This document shows positions 23,696-30,969 of a stretch of 35,086 nucleotides of DNA, in pieces. The stretch is taken from assembly GCF_049059935.1 (NCBI RefSeq), contig NZ_JBMGQR010000045.1, positions 1 through 35,086 of the forward strand. Direction: 5' to 3'. Every line of letters begins with the position of its first letter. The stretch's first letter is position 1. This DNA comes from JAURVT01 sp049059935. GTDB lineage: Bacteria; Actinomycetota; Actinomycetes; Propionibacteriales; Nocardioidaceae. Both the position numbers and the translations under genes were made by a program. Under the pieces are notes generated by a model. The model ran no database searches, was not told the origin of the DNA, and was given only the letters and a program-made list of their open reading frames with translations.

Positions 23696-25102
23696 ATGGA
23701 GGCACTCGAGCTCGCACGGTGGCAGTTCGGGATCACCACCGTCTACCACTTCTTCTTCGTGCCGGTGACGATCGGCCTGTCGGCGCTCGTCGCGGTGCTG
23801 CAGACGATCTGGTGGCGCACCGGGGACGACCGGTACCTGCGGCTGACCAAGTTCTTCGGGACGCTGTTCCTGGTCAACTTCGCGCTCGGCATCGTCACCG
23901 GCATCGTCCAGGAGTTCCAGTTCGGGATGAACTGGAGCGACTACTCGCGCTTCGTCGGTGACGTCTTCGGCGCGCCGCTCGCGATCGAGGGCCTGCTCGC
24001 GTTCTTCCTGGAGTCGACCTTCCTCGGCCTGTGGATCTTCGGCTGGGACCGGCTGCCCAGGGGCGTGCACCTCGCGTGCATCTGGATCGCCTCGCTCGGC
24101 ACCATGTTCTCGGCCTACTTCATCCTCGCGGCGAACTCGTTCATGCAGAACCCCGTCGGCTTCACCTACAACGCCGACCGCGAGCGCGCCGAGCTCACCG
24201 ACTTCGTGGCGGTGATGACCAACGAGGTCGTGCTCGTGACGCTGCCGCACACGTTGTTCGCGGCGTTCATGGTGGGCGGCGCGTTCATGGCCGCGGTGTC
24301 GCTGTGGCACCTGCTCAAGCGCCCCGGCACCGACGAGAGCGCCTTCCGCTCGTCCCTGCGGATCGGTGCGGTGACGGTGCTGGTGGCCGGGCTCGGCGTG
24401 ATGGTGTCGGGCGACCTGCAGGGCAAGGTGATGACCGACGTCCAGCCGATGAAGATGGCCGCGGCCGAGGGCCTGTACGAGACCGAGGCGCCGGCCGCGT
24501 TCTCCCTGCTGACGATCGGCACGCTCGACGGCAGCGAGGAGGTCTACTCGGTCAAGGTGCCGCGGCTGCTGTCGTTCCTCGGCACCGGCAGCCTCGACGG
24601 CGAGGTGCGCGGCATCGACGACCTGCAGGCCGAGTACGAGCAGCGGTTCGGCCCCGGCGACTACGCCCCCAACGTCCCCGTCGCCTACTGGACGTTCCGG
24701 CTGATGATCACCGCCGGCGGGCTCGCGATGGCGGCCGCGGTCTGGGCGCTGTGGGCCACCCGGCGCGGACGGACGCCCCGGGGCCGCCTGCTGCTCGCGA
24801 CGACGATCGCCCTGCCGCTGCTGCCTCTCGCGGCCAACGTGTTCGGCTGGATCTTCACCGAGATGGGACGCCAGCCGTGGCTCGTCTTCGGCCTGCTGCC
24901 CACGGCGTCCGGGGTCTCGCCGGGCACCACGGCCGGTGAGGTGATCGGCTCGATGGCCGCCTTCACCGCGCTGTACACGGTGCTGGCCGTCGTCGAGGTC
25001 AAGCTCCTGCTGCGGGTCGTGCGCGGCGGGCTGCCCGACCTCGACCCGCCGCCCGACCCCGACGACGTCGACGACGACGCGCCGCTCACCCTCGCCCACT
25101 GA
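23696..25102 (+). CDS. cydA: Cytochrome bd ubiquinol/menaquinol oxidase subunit I
   Basis: This 468-residue, multi-helix subunit carries the three haems and the quinol site of cytochrome bd, which reduces O2 to water without pumping protons. Key stretches are TTVYHFFFVPVTIGLS (haem-ligand His18), KFFGTLFLVNFALGIVTG, PLAIEGLLAFFLESTFLGLW (the paired Glu residues of the proton path), LPHTLFAAFMVGGAFM (haem b His) and EMGRQPWLVFG. The quinol loop is the short type. ATG 23696 follows GGGAAGG. It is the first gene of cydABDC, behind a promoter filled by a BlaI-type dyad. Confidence 0.96.
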   Translation: MEALELARWQFGITTVYHFFFVPVTIGLSALVAVLQTIWWRTGDDRYLRLTKFFGTLFLVNFALGIVTGIVQEFQFGMNWSDYSRFVGDVFGAPLAIEGLLAFFLESTFLGLWIFGWDRLPRGVHLACIWIASLGTMFSAYFILAANSFMQNPVGFTYNADRERAELTDFVAVMTNEVVLVTLPHTLFAAFMVGGAFMAAVSLWHLLKRPGTDESAFRSSLRIGAVTVLVAGLGVMVSGDLQGKVMTDVQPMKMAAAEGLYETEAPAAFSLLTIGTLDGSEEVYSVKVPRLLSFLGTGSLDGEVRGIDDLQAEYEQRFGPGDYAPNVPVAYWTFRLMITAGGLAMAAAVWALWATRRGRTPRGRLLLATTIALPLLPLAANVFGWIFTEMGRQPWLVFGLLPTASGVSPGTTAGEVIGSMAAFTALYTVLAVVEVKLLLRVVRGGLPDLDPPPDPDDVDDDAPLTLAH

Positions 25103-25117
25103 CGCCGGAGGATCCCC

Positions 25118-26128
25118 ATGGAGCTCACCACCGCCTGGTTCTGCGCGATCGCGTTCTTCTGGCTCGGGTACCTGGTGCTCGAGGGCTTCGACTTCGGCGT
25201 GGGCGTGCTCTCGCCGCTGCTCGCCGACGACGTCGACCAGCGCGGTGAGGTGCTCGAGACCATCGGCCCGGTCTGGGACGGCAACGAGGTCTGGCTGATC
25301 GTCGCCGCCGGGGCGACGTTCGCGGCGTTCCCCGAGTGGTACGCGACGATGTTCAGCGGCTTCTACCTGCCCATGCTGCTCATCCTGCTCGCGCTCATCG
25401 TCCGCGCGGTGGGCCTGGAGTACCGGCACAAGCGGCACGAGCCGTGGTGGCAGACGCGCTGGGACGTCGCCATCGCCGCGGGCTCGGTGGTCGCGCCCGT
25501 CCTGTGGGGGATCGTGCTCGCCAACGTCGTGCGCGGCGTCCCGATCGACGCCGACGGTGAGATGGTCGGCGGCCTGGCCGACGTCCTCGGCCCCTACGCG
25601 CTGCTCGGCGGCGCCGCCTTCCTGGTGCTCTTCGTCGCCCACGGCGCCACCTTCGTCGCGCTGAAGACCAGCGGCCCGGTGCACGAGCGGGCCGAGCGGG
25701 CCGCCGTCCGCGCCGGTGCCGTGGCGCTCCCGGTGGGCGGCGCGTTCGTGGTCTGGACGGTGCTGCTCGCCGACGTCGCCACCGCGGTCGTCGCCTCGGC
25801 GGCGGTGTGCCTGGTCGCCCTCACGCTCGCCGTGGTGATGTCCGGACGCGGCCGCGACGGCGTCGCCTTCGCCGGCACCGCCCTCGGGGTCGGGGCCCTG
25901 GTCGTGACGATGTTCCTGGCGCTGTTCCCCGACGTGATGCCCTCGACGCTCGACCCGGCCTGGAGCCTGACGACGCAGAACGCGGCCTCGACCCCGTACA
26001 CGCTGACGATCATGAGCTGGGCGGGGCTGGCCGTCACGCCGTTCGTCCTGCTCTACCAGGGCTGGACCTACTGGGTGTTCCGCAGGCGCATCCGCACGGG
26101 CGCCACCGCCGGCGCGAGCGCGTCGTGA
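25118..26128 (+). CDS. cydB: Cytochrome bd oxidase subunit II
   Basis: This is a 336-residue membrane subunit. It starts with WFCAIAFFWLGYLVLEGFDFG, the CydB N-terminal signature (family motif GYxxLDGFDLG). Then come GPVWDGNEVWLIVAAGATFAAF and FSGFYLPMLLILLALI, and the protein ends with a helix and a basic tail (YQGWTYWVFRRRI). It pairs with CydA to form the oxidase. It starts 15 bp after cydA with a GGAGG site, and its stop overlaps the cydD start (GTGA). Confidence 0.96.
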   Translation: MELTTAWFCAIAFFWLGYLVLEGFDFGVGVLSPLLADDVDQRGEVLETIGPVWDGNEVWLIVAAGATFAAFPEWYATMFSGFYLPMLLILLALIVRAVGLEYRHKRHEPWWQTRWDVAIAAGSVVAPVLWGIVLANVVRGVPIDADGEMVGGLADVLGPYALLGGAAFLVLFVAHGATFVALKTSGPVHERAERAAVRAGAVALPVGGAFVVWTVLLADVATAVVASAAVCLVALTLAVVMSGRGRDGVAFAGTALGVGALVVTMFLALFPDVMPSTLDPAWSLTTQNAASTPYTLTIMSWAGLAVTPFVLLYQGWTYWVFRRRIRTGATAGASAS

Positions 26129-27780
26129 GCACCCCGACCGCCGCCCGGGCCCGCGGGCCCGTCGACCCGCGCCTGGTGCGGCACTCCGGCGCCGTGCGCC
26201 GCCACCTCGTGGTGGTCGTCGCGCTCGGCACGGTCGTGGCCGTGCTCGTCGTCGCGCAGGCGTGGCTGGTGTCCGACGTCGTCGCCGACGGGTTCGCCGG
26301 GGGCGGCACGTCCGACGCCCTCCTCGCTGCCGTGACGGCGCTCGCCCTCGTGCTGGCCGGGCGTGCCGTCCTCGACTGGGGGCACCAGGTGCTGGCCGCC
26401 CGCGCGGCCACCGCGGTCACCAGCGCCCTGCGCGAGGAGGTCGCCGAGGCCCTGGTGGCGGGGCGTCCGGGTGCGACGCCGTCGTCCACCGGACGGGTGG
26501 TGGCGCTGCTCGGGCACGGCCTGGACGCGCTCGAGCCCTACGTCGGTCGCTACCTGCCGGCCCTCGGCCTGGCCGTCACCGTCCCGGGCGTGGTGGTGGT
26601 GGCGCTGTTCGCCGCCGACACGCTCGCCGCCGTGACCGTCGCCGTCACGCTGCCGCTCGTCATCGTGTTCATGGTGCTCGTCGGGTGGCTGACCGAGCAG
26701 CGCACGCAGCGACGCTGGGACGCGCTCGCGCGCCTGACCCACCACTTCGCCGACGTCCTCGCCGGGCTCACGGTGCTGACCGTGCTCGGTCGCGCGGCGT
26801 CGCAGGTCACCGGTCTGCGCGACGTCGGCGAGCGCCACCGTCGCGCCACCACCAAGGCGCTGCGCCTGGCGTTCCTGTCGTCGATGGTGCTCGAGCTGGT
26901 GGCCACGGTCTCCGTGGCGCTCGTCGCGGTGGGCGTCGGCCTGCGCGTCGTCGAGGGCCACCTCGGCCTGAAGACCGGCCTGTTCGTGCTGCTCCTCGCA
27001 CCCGAGGCGTTCGCGCCGCTGCGGCGCCTCGGCACGCACTTCCACGACAGCGCGGAGGGCGTGGCCGCGTCGAGGGAGGCCTTCGCGGTCCTCGACCGCG
27101 CCGAGGGTGACTCGCCCGGTCGGCGCGGCGCGCCCGACCTCGACCTCGCCGTCATCGAGCTGCGCGGCGTCTCGGTGCGCCACGACAACCGTGACGGCGC
27201 CGCACCCGACCGTGCGTCCCTCGTGCTGCGACCGGGTGAGTCGGTGGCGCTGGCCGGGCCCAGCGGGTGCGGCAAGTCGACGTTGCTCGCGGTGCTGCTG
27301 GGCACGGCACGGCCCGACGCCGGCTCCGTCGAGGTCGGCGGCGTCGACCTGGCCGAGCTCGACCTCGAGGACTGGCGTCGTCAGCTCGCGTGGGTGCCGC
27401 AGCACCCCGTGCTGGTCGACGGCACCGTCGCCGACAACGTCCGGCTGGGCGGCACGGCGGACGACGCGGACGTCCGCGCGGCCCTCGACGACGCCGGCGC
27501 CGACGACCTCGCCCTCGACCGGCGGGTGGGCGAGGCCGGTGCCGAGCTGTCGTCGGGGGAGCGACGACGGGTGGGCGTGGCCCGCGCGTTGCTGCGCGTG
27601 CGGCACCGCGGCGCCCGCCTGCTGCTGCTCGACGAACCGACGGCCGGCCTGGACGCGGCCACCGAGAGCCGCGTGCTCGACGCGCTGCACGGCGCGGGCG
27701 CGACGCTCGTCACGGCCGCCCACCGTCGCGCCGCCCTCGACCGCTGTGACCGCGTCGTCGACCTCGGGGTGCCCCGGTGA
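26125..27780 (+). CDS. cydD: CydD-type ABC exporter half (cytochrome bd assembly)
   Basis: This 551-residue fused permease-ATPase has six helices over about residues 25-310. The nucleotide-binding domain has Walker A GPSGCGKSTLL near 374, signature LSSGERRRVGVARALL near 475 and Walker B LLLLDEPTAGLDA near 500. With CydC it forms the heterodimeric thiol/haem-linked exporter needed for assembly of cytochrome bd. The signature has Ser instead of Gly at its second position (LSSGE). The GTG start overlaps the cydB stop. Gene order A-B-D-C supports the assignment, since the sequence alone fits several exporters. Confidence 0.93.
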   Translation: MSTPTAARARGPVDPRLVRHSGAVRRHLVVVVALGTVVAVLVVAQAWLVSDVVADGFAGGGTSDALLAAVTALALVLAGRAVLDWGHQVLAARAATAVTSALREEVAEALVAGRPGATPSSTGRVVALLGHGLDALEPYVGRYLPALGLAVTVPGVVVVALFAADTLAAVTVAVTLPLVIVFMVLVGWLTEQRTQRRWDALARLTHHFADVLAGLTVLTVLGRAASQVTGLRDVGERHRRATTKALRLAFLSSMVLELVATVSVALVAVGVGLRVVEGHLGLKTGLFVLLLAPEAFAPLRRLGTHFHDSAEGVAASREAFAVLDRAEGDSPGRRGAPDLDLAVIELRGVSVRHDNRDGAAPDRASLVLRPGESVALAGPSGCGKSTLLAVLLGTARPDAGSVEVGGVDLAELDLEDWRRQLAWVPQHPVLVDGTVADNVRLGGTADDADVRAALDDAGADDLALDRRVGEAGAELSSGERRRVGVARALLRVRHRGARLLLLDEPTAGLDAATESRVLDALHGAGATLVTAAHRRAALDRCDRVVDLGVPR

Positions 27781-29435
27781 GCGGCGTGCTGCGACCAGAC
27801 CGGCGCACCCGCGGGCGACTGCTGCTGGGGTGGTTCGTCGGGGTGCTCGCGGCCTGGAGCACCGCGGGCCTGCTGCTGGTGTCCGCATGGCTGATCTCCC
27901 GGGCCGCCGAGCAGCCGCCGGTGCTCTACCTGATGGTCGCGATCGTCGGCGTCCGCGCCTGCGGCATCGCGCGGGCCGTCCTGCGGTACGGCGAGCGGCT
28001 CGTCACGCACGACGCCGCCCTGCGCCTGCTCACCGACGTCCGGGTGCGCGCGTACGACGGCGTGCGGCGGCGCGGACCGTCCGGGCGCCGGCACGGCGAC
28101 CTGGTGCGACGCGTCACCGCCGACGCCGACGCAGCCCAGGACCGTCTGCTCCGCGTGGCGCTGCCGGTGGCCGTGACGACGACGGTGGCGGTCGGCGTCA
28201 CCGCCCTGGTGCTGGCGGTGCTGCCGGCCGGCGGTCTGCTGCTCGCGGCGTGCGTGGCTGCCGCGGGGATCGGCGTGCCCGCGCTGGTGGCGCTGGCGTC
28301 CCGGCGTGCGCAGCGCACGGTGGCGCCGCTCGGCGGCGAGCTGGCGTCCCTGGGCGCGGAGGCGGTGCGTGCGGCCCCCGAGCTGGCCGCCCACGACGCG
28401 CGCGACGTGGTGCTCGTGCCGCTGCGGCGGACGGCGTCGGAGCTGCGGAGGGCCGCCCGCGGCTCGGCATGGCTCGACGGCCTCGGCGCCGCCCTGGTGC
28501 GGGTGGTGCTCGGCGTCGCGGTCTGCGGGCTCGTCTGGCTGGGCACCGCCGCGGTCGCCGACGGGTCGATGCGACCGGTGGTGCTCGCCGTCGTCGTGCT
28601 GGCGCCGCTCGTGCTCGCCGAGCTGCTGGAGGCGCTGCCTGCCACGGCGCAGGACGAGATCCGCACCCGGGCGGGCGTCGACCGCCTGCGCGAGCTCACC
28701 GAGCCGGGCGGGTCGTCCGGGCTGGGCGACGGCGTGACCGGCGCGTCGCCGTCCGGCACGGACCTGCGGGTGCGCGGTCTGAGGGCCGGGTGGGCCGACG
28801 GCCCCTACGTGATCGACGGCCTCGACCTCGACGTCCCCGCGGGTGCGGTGGTGGCGGTCGTCGGCCCGAGCGGCTGCGGCAAGAGCACGCTCGCGCACGT
28901 CCTGCTGGGGCTGCTCGCCGCCCGCGCCGGATCCGTCGAGCTCGGGGGTGTGGCGTACGACGACCTGGGCGGCGACGTCGTGCGCGCCCACGTCGGCCTG
29001 CTCGGCCAGGACGAGCACGTCTTCGACACCACCGTCCGCGAGAACCTGCGCGTCGCGCGTCCGGACGTCGACGACGACGGGCTCTGGTCGGCGCTCGCCC
29101 AGGCCGGCCTGGCCGACTTCGTGCGCGGGCTGCCCAAGGGCCTGGACACGCCCGTCGGCGAGCACGGCGGACGGCTGTCCGGTGGCGAGCGCCAGCGGCT
29201 CGGGCTCGCCCGGATGCTGCTGGCCGACCGGTCGGTGCTCGTGGTCGACGAGCCCACCGAGCACCTCGACGAGGCCGCCGGCGAGGCGCTCGTCCGCGAC
29301 CTCGTGGCCCTCGCCCCGTCCCGCTCCCTCGTGGTCGTCACCCACCAGCGCGGCTGGCTCGACCACGCCGACCTCGTCCTCGACCTCGCCGTACCGCGAT
29401 CCGCGACTTCCGAAGGCCCCGTCCGCAGGTTCTGA
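27777..29435 (+). CDS. cydC: CydC-type ABC exporter half (cytochrome bd assembly)
   Basis: This 552-residue permease-ATPase has helices over about residues 15-290. Walker A is GPSGCGKSTLAHVLLG near 362, the Q-loop is GLLGQDEHVFD, the signature is LSGGERQRLGLARMLL near 467 and Walker B is VLVVDEPTEHLDE near 487, followed by VVVTHQR. It forms a heterodimer with CydD. The GTG overlaps the cydD stop. The last twelve residues (RSATSEGPVRRF) and the stop codon are encoded by the first two units of the repeat array at 29397-29552. The natural C-terminus has therefore probably been replaced by repeat-derived sequence. Confidence 0.93.
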   Translation: MSGVLRPDRRTRGRLLLGWFVGVLAAWSTAGLLLVSAWLISRAAEQPPVLYLMVAIVGVRACGIARAVLRYGERLVTHDAALRLLTDVRVRAYDGVRRRGPSGRRHGDLVRRVTADADAAQDRLLRVALPVAVTTTVAVGVTALVLAVLPAGGLLLAACVAAAGIGVPALVALASRRAQRTVAPLGGELASLGAEAVRAAPELAAHDARDVVLVPLRRTASELRRAARGSAWLDGLGAALVRVVLGVAVCGLVWLGTAAVADGSMRPVVLAVVVLAPLVLAELLEALPATAQDEIRTRAGVDRLRELTEPGGSSGLGDGVTGASPSGTDLRVRGLRAGWADGPYVIDGLDLDVPAGAVVAVVGPSGCGKSTLAHVLLGLLAARAGSVELGGVAYDDLGGDVVRAHVGLLGQDEHVFDTTVRENLRVARPDVDDDGLWSALAQAGLADFVRGLPKGLDTPVGEHGGRLSGGERQRLGLARMLLADRSVLVVDEPTEHLDEAAGEALVRDLVALAPSRSLVVVTHQRGWLDHADLVLDLAVPRSATSEGPVRRF

Positions 29436-29552
29436 CGGCTCCGTCCGCGAGTTCGGACGGGGACGACCGTCGGACGCCGCGGACCACGCCGTCCGAGACC
29501 GCGGATCGCACCGTCCGAACCCGCGGATCGCACCGTCGGAAGTCGCGGACGG
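29397..29552. repeat. Seven-unit 22-bp-period inverted repeat array
   Basis: Three forward 20-bp units lie at 29397-29416, 29419-29438 and 29441-29460 (the last is CCGTCCGCGAGTTCGGACGG). Four reverse-complement units follow at 29467-29486, 29489-29508, 29511-29530 and 29533-29552. Starts are 22 bp apart within each block, with 2-bp spacers; the blocks are separated by 6 bp. Each unit is itself a partial palindrome (CCGTCCG/CGGACGG). Units one and seven share a 14-bp perfect inverted match (TCCGCGACTTCCGA with its complement). The array fills the cydC-ftsY gap and enters the end of cydC. Confidence 0.93.
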
Positions 29553-29561
29553 CGGGACGCA

Positions 29562-29567
29562 TAGGGT
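29562..29567 (+). promoter_or_regulatory. Putative leaderless -10 of ftsY
   Basis: TAGGGT is followed by 7 nt and the ftsY GTG at 29575, the same layout as at 842 and 5116. The repeat array ends 9 bp upstream, so its last unit covers the -35 position. Confidence 0.5.
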
Positions 29568-29574
29568 GGCGGCC

Positions 29575-30756
29575 GTGTCCGACACCCTGATCCTCGTCCT
29601 CGCGATCGCCGCCGCGGTCGTCGTCCTCGGTGGCGGTCTCGCGCTCCTCGTCGGGCGTCGGGGCCGTGCGCTGCCGCCGCCGCACGAGGCCGACGAGCTC
29701 ACCCGCGACGCGATCACCCACCCCGAGCGCGACCAGGCCGAGCCCGAGGCCGTCGAGCCGCTCCTCCCCGAGCCCGAGCAACCCGAGGCCGACCCCGAGC
29801 CGTCGGCGCCGACCACCACCCTCGAGCGTCCCGAGCCCGCCGCCGGCCGCCTGCAGCGCCTGCGCGAGCGGCTCTCGCGCTCGCAGGGCACGCTCGGCCG
29901 CGGCCTGATGGCCCTGATCGGGCGCGACCGCCTCGACGAGGACACCTGGGAGGAGATCGAGGACACCCTGATCGGCGCCGACGTCGGCGTCGCCGCCACC
30001 CAGGAGCTGGTCGAGCGCCTCCGCACCCGCCTGCGCGTCGAGGGCGTCGACGACCCCGCGCGCGCCCGGCAGGTGCTGCGCGAGGAGCTCGTCGCGACCG
30101 TCGACCCGAGCATGGACCGCACCCTGGCCGCGTCCGGCGCCGACGGTGCCCCCGGCGTCGTCCTCGTCGTCGGCGTCAACGGCACCGGCAAGACCACCAC
30201 CGTCGGCCGCATCGCGCGCGTCCTGGTCTCCGAGGAGCGACGGGTGCTCCTCGGCGCCGCCGACACCTTCCGCGCCGCCGCCGCCGACCAGCTGCAGACC
30301 TGGGGCGAGCGCGTCGGCGCCGACACCGTCCGCGGCCCCGAGGGCGGTGACCCCGCCAGCGTCGGCTTCGACGCCGTCAAGCGCGGTCGCGAGGAGGGCG
30401 CCGACACCGTCCTGGTCGACACCGCCGGACGCCTCCACACCAAGTCCGGGCTGATGGACGAGCTCGGCAAGGTCAAGCGCGTCATCGAGAAGCAGGCCCC
30501 GGTCACCGAGGTGCTCCTGGTCATCGACGCCACCACCGGCCAGAACGGCCTGACGCAGGCCCGCGTCTTCTCCGAGGTCGTCGACGTCACCGGCATCGTC
30601 CTGACCAAGCTCGACGGGACCGCCAAGGGAGGCATCGTCATCGCCGTCCAGCGCGAGCTGGGCGTCCCGGTCAAGCTCGTGGGGCTCGGCGAGGGCGCCG
30701 ACGACCTCGCGCCCTTCGTCGCCGAGGACTTCGTCGACGCGCTGCTGGGGGAGTGA
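29575..30756 (+). CDS. ftsY: Signal recognition particle receptor FtsY
   Basis: This 393-residue SRP GTPase receives ribosome-SRP complexes at the membrane. An N-terminal membrane helix (LILVLAIAAAVVVLGGGLAL, about residues 5-24) is typical of actinobacterial FtsY. An acidic, Pro/Glu-rich linker follows (about 35-85), then the helical N domain (LGRGLMALIGRDRLDEDTW onward). The G domain has GVNGTGKTTT near 200, DTFRAAAADQL, DTAGRLHTKSGLMDEL near 282 and TKLDGTAKGG near 343. The GTG at 29575 is chosen for its spacing to TAGGGT; an in-frame GTG at 29566 would add three residues. It is 140 bp downstream of cydC, across the repeat array. Confidence 0.95.
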   Translation: MSDTLILVLAIAAAVVVLGGGLALLVGRRGRALPPPHEADELTRDAITHPERDQAEPEAVEPLLPEPEQPEADPEPSAPTTTLERPEPAAGRLQRLRERLSRSQGTLGRGLMALIGRDRLDEDTWEEIEDTLIGADVGVAATQELVERLRTRLRVEGVDDPARARQVLREELVATVDPSMDRTLAASGADGAPGVVLVVGVNGTGKTTTVGRIARVLVSEERRVLLGAADTFRAAAADQLQTWGERVGADTVRGPEGGDPASVGFDAVKRGREEGADTVLVDTAGRLHTKSGLMDELGKVKRVIEKQAPVTEVLLVIDATTGQNGLTQARVFSEVVDVTGIVLTKLDGTAKGGIVIAVQRELGVPVKLVGLGEGADDLAPFVAEDFVDALLGE

Positions 30757-30761
30757 GGCGG

Positions 30762-30785
30762 GACTCCCGTCAGACCTGACGAGTC
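30762..30785 (+). terminator. Hairpin after ftsY
   Basis: GACTC (30762-30766) and GTCAG (30769-30773) pair with CTGAC (30776-30780) and GAGTC (30781-30785), leaving a 2-nt bulge and a very short loop. It starts 6 nt after the ftsY stop and may end that transcript. No T-run follows. Confidence 0.4.
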
Positions 30786-30827
30786 GGAGCCCACGGTTCA
30801 CGCGCGCGTCACCAAAGGTCCAGAAGC

Positions 30828-30843
30828 GTTACACGGACGAAAC
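30828..30843 (+). promoter_or_regulatory. GlnR-type box upstream of amtB
   Basis: GTTAC (30828-30832), six bases, then GAAAC (30839-30843) matches the actinobacterial GlnR a-site/b-site pattern gTnAC-n6-GaAAC exactly. An additional GTCAC (30808-30812) lies 20 bp upstream but lacks a matching partner. The box is 127 bp before the amtB start, a usual distance. It implies nitrogen-limitation control of amtB-glnK-glnD. The rest of the 213-bp gap shows nothing else I can support. Confidence 0.75.
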
Positions 30844-30969
30844 ATGCGTGCGGCGACCCGGTAATGCGGCGCGGCCACTGTTGGGGCCATCGGACGCCGG
30901 TCCGGTGCGGACAGGGTGGTCCGCGCTCAGCGACGGCGTGACTCAGGTTCGACCAGGGAGACCTCTTCG

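Noticed and set aside
29397..29552. CRISPR-like array
   Set aside because: Units are 20 bp with only 2-bp spacers, the orientation flips in the middle and no cas gene is near, so there are no spacers to speak of.
30757..30969. Riboswitch or structured leader for amtB
   Set aside because: The region shows a GlnR-type box and a small hairpin after ftsY but no recognisable riboswitch core.
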